Source: Pseudomonas fluorescens
GTDB taxonomy: Bacteria; Pseudomonadota; Gammaproteobacteria; Pseudomonadales; Pseudomonadaceae
Direction of reading: 5' to 3'
NCBI RefSeq assembly: GCF_900215245.1
Contig: NZ_LT907842.1
Location: 3,038,001 to 3,102,000, forward strand
DNA length: 64,000 bases
Below the pieces are notes generated by a model, which was not told the origin of the DNA, searched no databases, and saw nothing but the letters and a program-made list of their open reading frames with translations. Positions 16,165 through 24,350 of the stretch are shown here, one piece after another. A program made the position numbers and the translations under genes. The stretch's first letter is position 1; each line of letters opens with the position of its first letter.

Positions 16165-17258
16165 GTGATTCAGGCGAGAAAAAGCACCCCGCCAGTGCCA
16201 AAAAACTGCGCGACCAGCGCAAGAAAGGCCAGGTCGCCCAAAGTCAGGATGTCGGCAAATTGCTGGTGCTGACCGCCATCAGTGAAATTGCGTTATTCAC
16301 CGCCGAAACCAGTCTGCAGCGCTTTCAGCAACTGATGGCGTTACCCCTGTCGCGCATCGGCCAGCCTTTTGTTCACGCCCTTGAGGAAGTGCTGTTGGAC
16401 GCCTTACGGGTGTTTTTCTCATTCGCCCTGTTGATGGTCGGCGTGGCGATTGCCGTGAAGTTGATCAGCAGCTGGATGCAGTTCGGGCTGCTGTTTGCAC
16501 CGGAAACCTTGAAGCTGGATTTCAATCGCCTCAACCCGCTCAAACAAGCCAAGCAAATGTTCTCCAAACAATCGCTGATGAATGTGTTGATGGGCATCGT
16601 CAAGGCGGTGCTGCTGGGCCTGATTCTGTACGTGGTGATCGGCCCGTCATTGAGCGCATTGATCAACCTCGCCAACAGTGACCTGCAAAGTTACCTCCTG
16701 GCGCTTATCACCCTGTTTCGCCATTTGCTGCATGCGTGCCTGGGCTTGTTGCTGGCGCTGGCGCTGATTGACCTGACACTGCAAAAGTATTTCTTTGCCC
16801 AGCGCATGCGCATGACTCAGGTTGAGGTCGTCAAGGAGTACAAGGACATGGAGGGCGACCCCCACGTCAAGGGCCAGCGGCGCCAGCTTGCGCAGCAACT
16901 GGCTCAGGAGGAGCCGAAGGTCAAGCTGCCCAAGCTCGAAGAAGCCGACATGCTGGTGATCAACCCCACGCACTTTGCCGTTGCCTTGTACTACCGCCCC
17001 GGTACAACCCCACTGCCGTTGTTGGTGGACAAGGGCACCGATGCCGAGGCGCGACACTTGATCGCCCGCGCCAAGGCCGCTGATGTGCCGGTGATCCAAT
17101 GTGTGTGGTTGGCGCGGACGCTGTATGAGAAAAAGCTGGGGGCGAGCATTCCTCGCGACACGTTGCAGGCGGTGGCCCTTATCTACCGGACCTTGCGCGA
17201 GCTGGATGATGACGCCAAGCGTGAAACCCTGGAGTTGCCGGAGCTTGAGCAACGCTGA
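16161..17258 (+). CDS. rscU: RscU, export-switch protein (SctU/HrcU)
   Basis: A 365-residue FlhB-family protein with an N-terminal region starting SGEKKHPASAKKLRDQRKKGQV, four transmembrane helices up to about residue 205, and a cytosolic domain. The autocleavage motif NPTH is at residues 268-271, so the switch from early to late substrates is expected to work. It is the last gene of the rightward operon. Its TGA (17256-17258) directly abuts the stop of the convergent rspV, without a spacer or terminator. Confidence 0.95.
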   Translation: MSDSGEKKHPASAKKLRDQRKKGQVAQSQDVGKLLVLTAISEIALFTAETSLQRFQQLMALPLSRIGQPFVHALEEVLLDALRVFFSFALLMVGVAIAVKLISSWMQFGLLFAPETLKLDFNRLNPLKQAKQMFSKQSLMNVLMGIVKAVLLGLILYVVIGPSLSALINLANSDLQSYLLALITLFRHLLHACLGLLLALALIDLTLQKYFFAQRMRMTQVEVVKEYKDMEGDPHVKGQRRQLAQQLAQEEPKVKLPKLEEADMLVINPTHFAVALYYRPGTTPLPLLVDKGTDAEARHLIARAKAADVPVIQCVWLARTLYEKKLGASIPRDTLQAVALIYRTLRELDDDAKRETLELPELEQR

Positions 17259-17630
17259 TCAGCGAGTCATGCGGCCGTCCAACGCTTCAAGGTTAGCCAG
17301 CGAGAGCATCCGGCTGAGCGTTGCCTCACGTTCAGTGCGTTGCGCAGGCAGCGCATGCCAGATCACCAGGGCGCGTTGGCCATCGAGGTAGGCAAAGCAG
17401 CCCTCGAACGCGACGGCCTGTTCGAAACGGCGTTGCAATACGCGTTGCAACTGCCCGGCCTGCAACGCCTCGCCGGCGATTTGCAGGCTCAGCCCCTGGC
17501 GTGCGCCGACCTGCACTGTGCACAGCTTGATTCCCGGGCTGAGCGCCTGGAGAGCGGCATCGTCGCTCTCCAGGCGGTCCAGGAACGTTTGGCGGTCCAA
17601 GTCATTGCCAGGTAGGCCCATCGCACTCAT
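17259..17630 (-). CDS. rspV: RspV, HrpV-like regulatory protein
   Basis: A 123-residue soluble protein at the end of the rspF operon, where hrpV stands in P. syringae. HrpV there is a negative regulator that binds the enhancer-binding activator HrpS and is itself titrated by HrpG. The sequence has no recognisable domain; identification rests on size and position. The ATG at 17630 overlaps the rspT stop (ATGA), which decides the start; a second ATG lies three codons further. The likely partners in this island are RspR and RspG. Confidence 0.65.
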   Translation of the reverse strand: MSAMGLPGNDLDRQTFLDRLESDDAALQALSPGIKLCTVQVGARQGLSLQIAGEALQAGQLQRVLQRRFEQAVAFEGCFAYLDGQRALVIWHALPAQRTEREATLSRMLSLANLEALDGRMTR

Positions 17631-17830
17631 CGTTCCAAAGACACTGTCTGATAGTCCGGGCGCTCGCCGGATGGGCCAGGGGCCACGCGCATCTGCGGCG
17701 GCCACCAGACCACCAGCGTGTCAGCACTCGATTGCGGGCGTGTGCAGGAATCGCCTTTGCAGGTGGGCGTACAGCCGGCGACGAGCAGTGCCGCACCGAT
17801 CAGGGTGGCGTACAAGAGTCCGTGGTTCAT
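17627..17830 (-). CDS. rspT: RspT, outer-membrane lipoprotein (HrpT-like)
   Basis: A 67-residue lipoprotein precursor. The signal peptide GLLYATLIGAALLVAGC ends in a lipobox with Cys20, and the short mature part contains a second Cys pair and a TLVVWWPP stretch. In P. syringae the same position between hrcC and hrpV is held by hrpT, whose product is a lipoprotein thought to help the secretin reach the outer membrane. It overlaps rscC and rspV by 4 bases each. Confidence 0.75.
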   Translation of the reverse strand: MNHGLLYATLIGAALLVAGCTPTCKGDSCTRPQSSADTLVVWWPPQMRVAPGPSGERPDYQTVSLER

Positions 17831-19968
17831 GGTGTGGTCTTCTGGGTTGGGGTGAGGAGGGAAGGGCGTGTCACGCCAATGTGTTCATCCTTCACGACGG
17901 GACGCATGGCGATGAACACTTCGGCTTCCTCACCCGGCTTGAGCCAGGCGCGTGGCCAGACACTGACCGCCAGGGTCTGCGAGTTGCTGCATTCATTTTC
18001 ATCGATACGCACATTGCGTTTGATCTGGTTGCGCAGCACCACGACCGCCACGTTGAACTGTGGGCCGCTGTACCACTGGCTGCGTTCGGTGTTGAGTGCC
18101 AACACATCGCGAGTGGTGCACAACGTGTTCAACCCCAAAGGCATCGGCCCAGCCTTGAAGCCATCCGGCACTTGCCCGCTGACCAGACGCGCCAGGGTGC
18201 CGGTGATGTCGCTGCGCTTGATCTCCGGCTGGTGAGGAGAAAGGCGGCGGGCCAAAGGTTTGAGGGCGGCCTGCAATTCGGCCAGGTCTTCTTGGGGCAA
18301 GTAGCGTGAGGGGTCGTCCTGATCGCCGATGACCCGTGGGGTCAGGATGAACAGGCGTTCGCGGCGGTTATTCAGTCGCTCAGTCGAGGAGAACAACGCC
18401 TTGCCCAGCAACGGGATATCTCCCAGCAGTGGCACCTTGTTTCGCTTGTCTGTGTTGTTCGTAACGTGGAACCCACCGACCACCAACGAGCGTTTCTCTG
18501 CCATCACCGCTTGTGTGCTGACCTTGCCTCGGCGTACATCGAGGTCTTTGATCGAGGGGTTGGACTCATCGAAATTGCCGTCTTCAATATCCACCACCAA
18601 ATGGATCTGATGGCTGCCGCGGCTGGTGATGACCCGCGGCACTACCTGAAAACTGGTGCCGACGGTGACCGGCAAAATGGTTGCGTTCTCTGTGCCCGCC
18701 TCCAGGAACCGCGTGCGGTTGAAGTCGATGACCGCCGGCTGGTTTTCCAGGGTGAGCACCGACGGGTTGGAGACCAGGGTCGCCAGGCCTCGGGCCTCCA
18801 GGGCGCGTACGGCAGCGATAAAACTGTCGCGGTTGGCAATGGCCAGCTGTGAGGTGGTGCCGGGCGCTACGCTGGCGCCGCCACGGAAACGGCTGTTTTG
18901 GAAGCCCCAGGTGACCCCGAATTCGTTCAGCTGCGTGCGCTCGATATCGAGGATGATTGCGTCGATCTCCACCAGTTTGCGCGCCACGTCGAGTTGGGTG
19001 ATCAACTCGCGGTACATCGCCTGGCGCTCCGGCAGGTCGTAAATCAGTACCGCGTTGTTACGCACGTCGGCCTCGACACGGATACGACTGGTTGCACGTG
19101 AGGTGCGTGGGGTGAGCGATGCGCCGGTCGCCAACTCCCCGGTGTTGGCTGAAGTGCCGAGCATTTGCTCCAGTAGCGGGTTATTCAGCCGGGGCACGTT
19201 CGGCGTCACCAGAGCGTTTTGCGGCTGGGCGCCGGGAGGCTGGCTCGCGCTCGAGAGTGCGGAGGGCGTGCGCGGTTCCAGCAACCCGCGCAACATTGTG
19301 GCGATGCCCGGGATGGTCAGTTTTTCACCGCGATAATCCACGACGCGGTCGGTGGCGTTGGCAAACTTCAGTGGATAACTCAGTACGCTCTGTTTTTCAT
19401 CCGGCACGCGGCGCTGGCTGCTGAATTGTTTGATCTGTTCGATATAGCGCCTGGGGCCGGAGACCAGCACCACGCCGTCTTCGGGCAGCTCGCCCCAGCC
19501 GAAGCGAGCATCGAGCAGGCCGATATCGGTCAGTGCTTGCTTGAGATCGGAGAGGGTCTCGGAGGAGACTTCCAGTCGCGCCGACTCTTGCTGGTCCAGC
19601 GTGCTGATGTACAGCGTGTTGTTGTACAGGTACCACTGAAAGCGGTGCTCAACGCTGAGCCTGTCGAGCAATGATTGAGGGGTGTTGGCGCGTATCTTGC
19701 CATTGACCAGGCCTTCCAGCAGGCCTTCGACCTGTAGCTGGATACCAAAGGTTTGCGCGAAATCTTCCAGCACTTCCCGCAGGGGCTTGTGCTGCGCCTC
19801 ATAGGCGTAGGCGGTGTTTTTCCATTCGGGCGGAATGGCGGCCACGGCGCTTTCCAGAGGCGCCAGCAACCAGGGCAGCAGCAGCAGGCTGCGCCAGTGA
19901 CTACTTTTGGTCGCGCACGCAGACGAGTCGGCGCACAAACTTAGGCGTTTGTGGGGCTTGTTGTACAT
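17827..19968 (-). CDS. rscC: RscC, outer-membrane secretin (SctC/HrcC)
   Basis: A 713-residue secretin that forms the outer-membrane ring. A signal peptide with a hydrophobic core (LLLLPWLLAPLESAVA) ends near residue 44. N-terminal ring domains follow (AQTFGIQLQVEGLLEGLVNGKI). The C-terminal secretin core holds VEIDAIILDIERTQLNEFGVTWGF, TLVSNPSVLTLENQPAVIDF and the closing VPLLGDIPLLGKALFSS motif. About 150 residues follow the core, typical of the HrcC group. The start is the ATG at 19968, 14 bases after the rspG stop. Confidence 0.95.
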   Translation of the reverse strand: MYNKPHKRLSLCADSSACATKSSHWRSLLLLPWLLAPLESAVAAIPPEWKNTAYAYEAQHKPLREVLEDFAQTFGIQLQVEGLLEGLVNGKIRANTPQSLLDRLSVEHRFQWYLYNNTLYISTLDQQESARLEVSSETLSDLKQALTDIGLLDARFGWGELPEDGVVLVSGPRRYIEQIKQFSSQRRVPDEKQSVLSYPLKFANATDRVVDYRGEKLTIPGIATMLRGLLEPRTPSALSSASQPPGAQPQNALVTPNVPRLNNPLLEQMLGTSANTGELATGASLTPRTSRATSRIRVEADVRNNAVLIYDLPERQAMYRELITQLDVARKLVEIDAIILDIERTQLNEFGVTWGFQNSRFRGGASVAPGTTSQLAIANRDSFIAAVRALEARGLATLVSNPSVLTLENQPAVIDFNRTRFLEAGTENATILPVTVGTSFQVVPRVITSRGSHQIHLVVDIEDGNFDESNPSIKDLDVRRGKVSTQAVMAEKRSLVVGGFHVTNNTDKRNKVPLLGDIPLLGKALFSSTERLNNRRERLFILTPRVIGDQDDPSRYLPQEDLAELQAALKPLARRLSPHQPEIKRSDITGTLARLVSGQVPDGFKAGPMPLGLNTLCTTRDVLALNTERSQWYSGPQFNVAVVVLRNQIKRNVRIDENECSNSQTLAVSVWPRAWLKPGEEAEVFIAMRPVVKDEHIGVTRPSLLTPTQKTTP

Positions 19969-19982
19969 GGAGAGTTCTCTGA

Positions 19983-20381
19983 TTAATGCGCCAGCGAGCG
20001 TAGCGACAAAGAAGGGGGCGGCAGTGCCGGCCGAAGCTGGCGCGCGACCATCGCGCGCCAGGCGTCACGTTGGTTGAGCAGGTTTTCGACGCAGCTCAAG
20101 ACGTGTCTTGCATCCAGATCATCCGGCAGCGGCAGGCACTGAACCAGCCACAGCGTGCCAGTGTCGGGCGCTTGCGCCAGGGCACCCTGGAAGTGGTTCA
20201 GGCTGGGTTCACCTGGCCGCATCCAGGTTTCCAGTTGCGCGTTATCGGGCCTGTGCAGCGTCAGTTGGACACTCAATCGCAGTGTGTCCGACAGGCGTTG
20301 CAGGGTCATTGCGTAGCCGTCTTCAAACAGGCTGAGTGAGTCTTCACGACCCTGCGCCCAGTGGATGATCAGGGCGCTCAA
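19983..20381 (-). CDS. rspG: RspG, HrpG-like chaperone/regulatory protein
   Basis: A ~132-residue protein in the hrpG position. HrpG is a YscG-like chaperone partner, and in P. syringae it also relieves repression by HrpV. No motif can be read in this short family. The frame is open well upstream, through rspF, with no ATG in a suitable place. I take the TTG at 20381, just after the rspF stop (TAA-G-TTG), which restores normal HrpG length and implies coupling to rspF translation. An ATG at 20309 would give a protein that looks too short. Confidence 0.65.
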   Translation of the reverse strand: MSALIIHWAQGREDSLSLFEDGYAMTLQRLSDTLRLSVQLTLHRPDNAQLETWMRPGEPSLNHFQGALAQAPDTGTLWLVQCLPLPDDLDARHVLSCVENLLNQRDAWRAMVARQLRPALPPPSLSLRSLAH

Positions 20382-20382
20382 C

Positions 20383-20598
20383 TTACTGCACGCCGTCGAG
20401 CGCTGTTTTGAGCAGCATGTGCCGGGCACGGATCTGTTCGTGAAAGGCCCACTTGGCATTACGTTGCTGCAGGCCCAGTTCGAAAAGGTCGACATCGGCG
20501 TCGTCTATGTCGGGATCCGCTATCGCCGTTTCCGCGCGATTTTTTTCAATGTCGCTTCGTCTCAACAATTGGCTCTTCAGGTTTGCGTAGAATTCCAT
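20383..20598 (-). CDS. rspF: RspF, HrpF-like chaperone (YscE-type)
   Basis: A 71-residue charged, helical protein (DADVDLFELGLQQRNAKWAFHEQIRARHMLLKTAL). Its size and position match HrpF, the small cytosolic partner that with HrpG is thought to keep the pilin soluble before export. It is the first gene after the second hrp box, with the ATG at 20598. No strong Shine-Dalgarno is visible. Confidence 0.7.
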   Translation of the reverse strand: MEFYANLKSQLLRRSDIEKNRAETAIADPDIDDADVDLFELGLQQRNAKWAFHEQIRARHMLLKTALDGVQ

Positions 20599-20625
20599 AG
20601 ACGTTTACTCGTGATGTGTATCAGC

Positions 20626-20654
20626 TATGTGGTGTGCAGATCGCCACCAGTTCC
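20626..20654 (-). promoter_or_regulatory. hrp box of the rspF-rspV operon
   Basis: On the minus strand GGAACT, 16 bases, CCACATA match the hrp-box consensus with one change (T for the last C of GGAACC). It lies between the rspE stop and the rspF start, so rspF-rspG-rscC-rspT-rspV can be transcribed apart from the rspA operon. Confidence 0.82.
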
Positions 20655-20694
20655 ATGCGGATGAACGTTTTTGAGCCCTCAGGATTGCCACGTT

Positions 20695-21294
20695 TCACCC
20701 AGGGCGTTCACTTGAAAATGCTTCTTCGGTGACGAGTAAAATTTTGCGCATCGAGGCCCAATCGATACGAAAGTCGCCCTCGTCTGTTTCCAGTACCAGT
20801 GTCTGCGGCCTAACCCTGTTATCCGCGCGAAGTGCCCAGTGGGTGATGTCCAGCATGGCCAGAGATTGCTTCAAACTCTCCACCTCCTGCGGGTGACACA
20901 GGAGTGTTGCGGTGACGCTGGGAAGCTGTGTGGCCATCAATCGTTTGATCAGGGCGGTGAGGCGTTGCGCGGGGGGAATGTCGTCCAGCAGGCAACACAG
21001 TGCCTGGTCGGCGATCGACGTGGCGTATCGCTCCAGGTGGTTGCACAGGGTTTGGCGTTGGTGTTCCCACTGTTCGAGCTGGGCGTTCGCCCGTTGCCAG
21101 AATGCCAGCTGGGCTTGCTCAAGCAGGGCGTCGCGCTGTTTTGCTGCCTGGCTCAGCACCTCATCGGCCTGGGCTTTGGCACGCGCCAGCATTTGGCTGG
21201 CGTGAGCGCTCTCCCTGAGCATTTCCTGGGTAATCAACACAGGTGCCTGGCCGGGGGAGCTGTCGTATAAGTCAATTTTGCGTCGGCATAGCAT
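20695..21294 (-). CDS. rspE: RspE, ATPase stator protein (SctL/HrpE)
   Basis: A 199-residue protein of the HrpE/SctL family, the stator that holds the ATPase and regulates it, related to FliH. A long alanine-, glutamine- and arginine-rich helix (about residues 25-90) precedes a globular C-terminal part with VLETDEGDFRIDWASMRKIL, close to the conserved end of this family. The start is the ATG at 21294, 16 bases after the rspD stop. It is the last gene of the rspA operon. Confidence 0.82.
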   Translation of the reverse strand: MLCRRKIDLYDSSPGQAPVLITQEMLRESAHASQMLARAKAQADEVLSQAAKQRDALLEQAQLAFWQRANAQLEQWEHQRQTLCNHLERYATSIADQALCCLLDDIPPAQRLTALIKRLMATQLPSVTATLLCHPQEVESLKQSLAMLDITHWALRADNRVRPQTLVLETDEGDFRIDWASMRKILLVTEEAFSSERPG

Positions 21295-21310
21295 CGAGGG
21301 GCAGCTCTGT

Positions 21311-21850
21311 TCAGTTTAGGAAGTCTTCGTCGCTCGTGGTCGTCACTCGCCAGACGATGGCTTGCCAGAGCGTGTCGAGCCGACTGTGTGCGTCTTCAAG
21401 TGAGTAAGATGTGGCTTCCATTTGCTGCACCCGTGGGCGTGAAAAACGCAAGCGAAGCCGTTGCCAGATGGCAGGGGAGACCCAGGCACGCAATAGCTGC
21501 AGTGGATCGTCGTCGGGCTGCAACAAGGCTTCAGGGCTTAGCGCTTTGGAGAGGCGCAGGCACCATTGGTGATGGATGTCGCTTACCGGTCCGTCGATAG
21601 GGCGATGACAGGTGTTGCCCAGCAGAGCCAGCATCTGGTTGAGTTGTTCGGTTGAGGCGAGGGCCAGCCGAAGTACGCTGGTGTGAGGGGGCGGCGGCAG
21701 GCAGGGCGCAATACCCAGCAGCTTGCTGATTCGCGCGTGCTGGGCACGACGGAGTGCGTCCACGCTGTCCTGGTCAAGTACACGCCAATCTGCATGTGAG
21801 GCTTCCCAGGGAAGGGCCCACCATTGGGCCCAGGCGCGATGTTCACTCAT
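21311..21850 (-). CDS. rspD: RspD, sorting-platform accessory protein (SctK/HrpD)
   Basis: A 179-residue protein in the hrpD position between hrcJ and hrpE. SctK proteins link the sorting platform to the inner-membrane ring. It is tryptophan- and leucine-rich (EHRAWAQWWALPWEA, WQRLRLRFSRPRVQQ) without a readable catalytic motif. The ATG at 21850 overlaps the end of rscJ by 8 bases and is preferred to the one 6 codons upstream. Assignment is by position and general likeness. Confidence 0.72.
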   Translation of the reverse strand: MSEHRAWAQWWALPWEASHADWRVLDQDSVDALRRAQHARISKLLGIAPCLPPPPHTSVLRLALASTEQLNQMLALLGNTCHRPIDGPVSDIHHQWCLRLSKALSPEALLQPDDDPLQLLRAWVSPAIWQRLRLRFSRPRVQQMEATSYSLEDAHSRLDTLWQAIVWRVTTTSDEDFLN

Positions 21851-22625
21851 CGGGTAACGTTGCCCCATGGGGGGTCGCCTGCGCGCGCTTTCGGTTACGC
21901 CAGAACAGTCCGCCGGCCACTGCCAGCACGCTACCGACCACTAATAGCGCTACGCAGGCGCGCCAGAACGCAACGTCGCCTTCCGGGAGCAGGAAAGGCC
22001 CGAAATAGCCCAGTCGCTGCTGTTCCGTATAGGCGGTGGACGGGACAAAAACCACGGTCAGTTTTTGTGAGTTATCCACTGCCGTCGACATGCCGGGGAT
22101 ACTGCTGGCGACCATACGGCGAACCCGGGCGCGAATATTATCGGGCTCAAGCCTGGGGTCATGTTTGATAAACACCGACGCGGAGGCGGGCTGCACCGGT
22201 TCCCCTGGCGCGACACGTTCGGGTAGCACGACGTGGACGCGTGCGACGATAACGCCGTCGATATTCGACAGGGTGGCTTCGAGCTCCTGGGACAAGGCAT
22301 AGATATAACGAGCTCGTTCCTCCAGCGGGGTGGAAATGACGCCCTCCTTGCGAAAGGTTTGCCCCATCGTCACCCGTGCAACCTTGGGCAGCCCGGCGGC
22401 TTCCAGCGTACGAACCGCCCGGCTGATGTCCGAGGCGCTGACACGAACAGTCACGCCCTCTTTGGCCGGGACTTTTTGTGCGCGTATGTGTTTGTCCGCC
22501 AGTTCCGCGATGACCTCATTGGCTTCCTGTTCGGACAATTGGCGGTGTAATTCAACACTCTCACCGCAGCCGCTCAGCATGAGTAACAGCGATAACATGA
22601 AGCCCGGGGTCAGGAGACGGATCAT
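21843..22625 (-). CDS. rscJ: RscJ, inner-membrane ring lipoprotein (SctJ/HrcJ)
   Basis: A 260-residue YscJ/FliF-family lipoprotein that builds the inner ring of the basal body. The lipobox ends at Cys20 (LMLSGC). The periplasmic ring domains contain LSEQEANEVIAELADKHIRAQKV and ARVHVVLPERVAPGEP, both typical. A C-terminal transmembrane helix lies at about residues 218-242, followed by a basic tail. It sits 6 bases after rspB and overlaps rspD. Confidence 0.94.
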   Translation of the reverse strand: MIRLLTPGFMLSLLLMLSGCGESVELHRQLSEQEANEVIAELADKHIRAQKVPAKEGVTVRVSASDISRAVRTLEAAGLPKVARVTMGQTFRKEGVISTPLEERARYIYALSQELEATLSNIDGVIVARVHVVLPERVAPGEPVQPASASVFIKHDPRLEPDNIRARVRRMVASSIPGMSTAVDNSQKLTVVFVPSTAYTEQQRLGYFGPFLLPEGDVAFWRACVALLVVGSVLAVAGGLFWRNRKRAQATPHGATLPDE

Positions 22626-22631
22626 TTTTAC

Positions 22632-23000
22632 CTACTGCAGGTTGCTGATTTTTTCGAGGAATTGGGCGGTTTTACCGACGCTCTTGGTCAGCACCTGGGT
22701 GAGCAGCATGGTGTCTGAAAGGTTGCCGGCATAGTTGGCGCTGTCCTTTTCCTTGTTCCCGGTGCTGTAGGCACGCAGGCCCTTGGTCAAGCCGGTGGTC
22801 GACTTGATCAGTTGATTGGACGCATCGACCAGTAGGTTTGAGGATGGGGACGCTGATGAAGCAGTGACGCGGCGTGCCGAACCTTCCAGTTGTGAGCTGA
22901 AAAAACTCACATCTTCCCGTGGGAGCGTCGACTCTTGAGAATGGGTGGAAGGGGGCAGGGCGTTGTTGTTACCCGACATGAGGTTACGGTCTACACGCAT
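22632..23000 (-). CDS. rspB: RspB, inner rod protein (SctI/HrpB)
   Basis: A 122-residue polar protein in the hrpB position between the pilin and rscJ. The C-terminal half (SDTMLLTQVLTKSVGKTAQFLEKISNL) is an amphipathic helix like those of SctI inner rod subunits that polymerise at the needle base. The start is the ATG at 23000; a second ATG (MSGNNNAL) lies 7 codons in. It is separated from rspA by a strong hairpin. Confidence 0.75.
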   Translation of the reverse strand: MRVDRNLMSGNNNALPPSTHSQESTLPREDVSFFSSQLEGSARRVTASSASPSSNLLVDASNQLIKSTTGLTKGLRAYSTGNKEKDSANYAGNLSDTMLLTQVLTKSVGKTAQFLEKISNLQ

Positions 23001-23028
23001 AGAGGGCCTTCACGAGTGATGGAAGTAG

Positions 23029-23054
23029 CCTCTCCTGCCGTTGGGCAGGAGAGG
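23029..23054 (-). terminator. intercistronic hairpin after rspA (attenuator or mRNA stabiliser)
   Basis: A perfect 11-bp inverted repeat (CCTCTCCTGCC/GGCAGGAGAGG) with a 4-base loop lies 8 bases after the rspA stop and before rspB. No T run follows on the minus strand, so full termination is unlikely. It may hold the 3' end of a separate, abundant rspA message. Confidence 0.7.
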
Positions 23055-23062
23055 TTGGCGAG

Positions 23063-23248
23063 TTATCGCACGGCTTCAGCGTTCTTTTTTGCTTCGTTCG
23101 TTTCGTAAACCTTGTTGCTTCGTACGAAGGATTTACGTTGCATTTGGTCGCGCTCCCGCTCCAGGTCCTCGTTGTTTCCGGTGGAACCAGAACCGAAGTT
23201 AGCGCCGAGGGCGGAGAGGAAGGATGAAATGCTATTGATGCCGCTCAT
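23063..23248 (-). CDS. rspA: RspA, candidate Hrp-type pilus subunit (SctF/HrpA position), unusually short
   Basis: A 61-residue protein that is the first gene after an hrp box, in the place of hrpA, the pilus subunit in P. syringae. It opens with MSGINSISSFLSALGANFGSGSTG, a small-residue, non-cleaved export-type N-terminus, followed by a highly charged helix (LERERDQMQRKSF). P. syringae HrpA proteins are about 110 residues, so this one is much shorter; pilins of this system diverge quickly and can be judged only by position. The ATG at 23248 is chosen because the longer frame is far more basic and lies in the leader. Confidence 0.62.
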   Translation of the reverse strand: MSGINSISSFLSALGANFGSGSTGNNEDLERERDQMQRKSFVRSNKVYETNEAKKNAEAVR

Positions 23249-23343
23249 GTTGAAGTCTCCACAGTTAGTGTAAGAAATATCAAGGGTAAGCCAAGTTGAC
23301 TGTCGGTGTTTACGACGTCTTAGAAAGCGCCTGGCTTGTAACG

Positions 23344-23372
23344 TGTGTGGTCGCTCCCCACAAAAGCGTTCC
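23344..23372 (-). promoter_or_regulatory. hrp box of the rspA-rspE operon
   Basis: The minus strand reads GGAACG, 16 bases, CCACACA, fitting GGAACN-N16-CCACNNA. It leaves a leader of about 90 bases before the rspA ATG. It is 54 bases downstream of the rspR stop, on the same strand. Confidence 0.88.
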
Positions 23373-23426
23373 AAATATTTCACCGTGGGTATTTCAAATT
23401 GTACGTTTGAGTTGCAGTCACTGACG

Positions 23427-24350
23427 TTAACTCAGTGCTATATCCAATTGCTTCATCCGGTAGTAAAGCGTGCGTTTGGCGATACGCAGTTCAACCGCCA
23501 CGTCCTCTACGTTATGCGAATGACGGCGCAGCGACTCTTCAATCAGTATTTTCTCTATTTGTTGTAAGCGGTCTTTCAAGTTCAACGGTATTTGCTGGGC
23601 CGGCACCGACGTCACTGACAGCGGTGGCAGCCCCAGTACAAAGCGTTTGGCCGTAGAGCGCAGTTCGCGCACATTGCCCAGCCAGGCGTGACATAACAGT
23701 TGTTGCAGCAACTCGTTGGAGGCAAGAGGAGGGGCGTAGTTGAAGTTGTCGGCCTCCTGTCGAACCATGTCGAGGAACAAGGGCACAATCCGCTCGTGCC
23801 GCTCTCGCAGGGGCGAGAGCTTGATGTTGACGACATTCAGGCGGAAATACAGGTCACGCCGGAATGTGCCTTGTTCGACCATCTCATGCAGTGACTGCTG
23901 GGCGGAGGCGATGACGCGCATGTTCACAGGGATGAAGCGGGTGGACCCCAGGCGTTCGACACCGCGGGCTTCCAGCACACGCAGTAGTTTGGCTTGCAGC
24001 GACAGCGGCATGCTGTCGATCTCATCCAGGTACAACGTGCCCAGGTGCGCGGTCTCGATAAAGCCTGCCCTCGACTGCACTGCGCCGGTGTAGGCGCCAC
24101 TGTTGACACCGAAGAGCTGGCTCTCCGCAAGGCTTTCCGGGATGGCGGCGCAGTTAACTGCAACGAAGTTGCCGCGCCGGCCGGACAGGCGATGTATCCG
24201 TTGTGCCAAGGTATCTTTGCCAGTACCGGTTTCCCCTAATAGCAGGATGTCGACATTGAGTGCGGCTGTCGTATTGAGTGTATTTTCAATATCCACGTCC
24301 TCAATGAATGGGACGTCCAATTCATCTTCCTTTTGGTAGGCAGCCGACAT
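23427..24350 (-). CDS. rspR: RspR, sigma-54 enhancer-binding activator (HrpR/HrpS-like)
   Basis: A 307-residue AAA+ activator of sigma-54 RNA polymerase. Walker A GETGTGKD is at residues 39-46, the sigma-54 contact loop GAYTGA at 85-90 (GAYTGA instead of the usual GAFTGA, as in HrpR and HrpS), and the Walker B region LYLDEID at 106-112. A C-terminal Fis-type helix-turn-helix (about 284-304, VEDVAVELRIAKRTLYYRMKQL) binds the enhancer. There is no N-terminal receiver or sensor domain. P. syringae uses two such proteins; only one is present here. Its probable target is the rspL promoter at 6885-6900. Confidence 0.93.
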   Translation of the reverse strand: MSAAYQKEDELDVPFIEDVDIENTLNTTAALNVDILLLGETGTGKDTLAQRIHRLSGRRGNFVAVNCAAIPESLAESQLFGVNSGAYTGAVQSRAGFIETAHLGTLYLDEIDSMPLSLQAKLLRVLEARGVERLGSTRFIPVNMRVIASAQQSLHEMVEQGTFRRDLYFRLNVVNIKLSPLRERHERIVPLFLDMVRQEADNFNYAPPLASNELLQQLLCHAWLGNVRELRSTAKRFVLGLPPLSVTSVPAQQIPLNLKDRLQQIEKILIEESLRRHSHNVEDVAVELRIAKRTLYYRMKQLDIALS

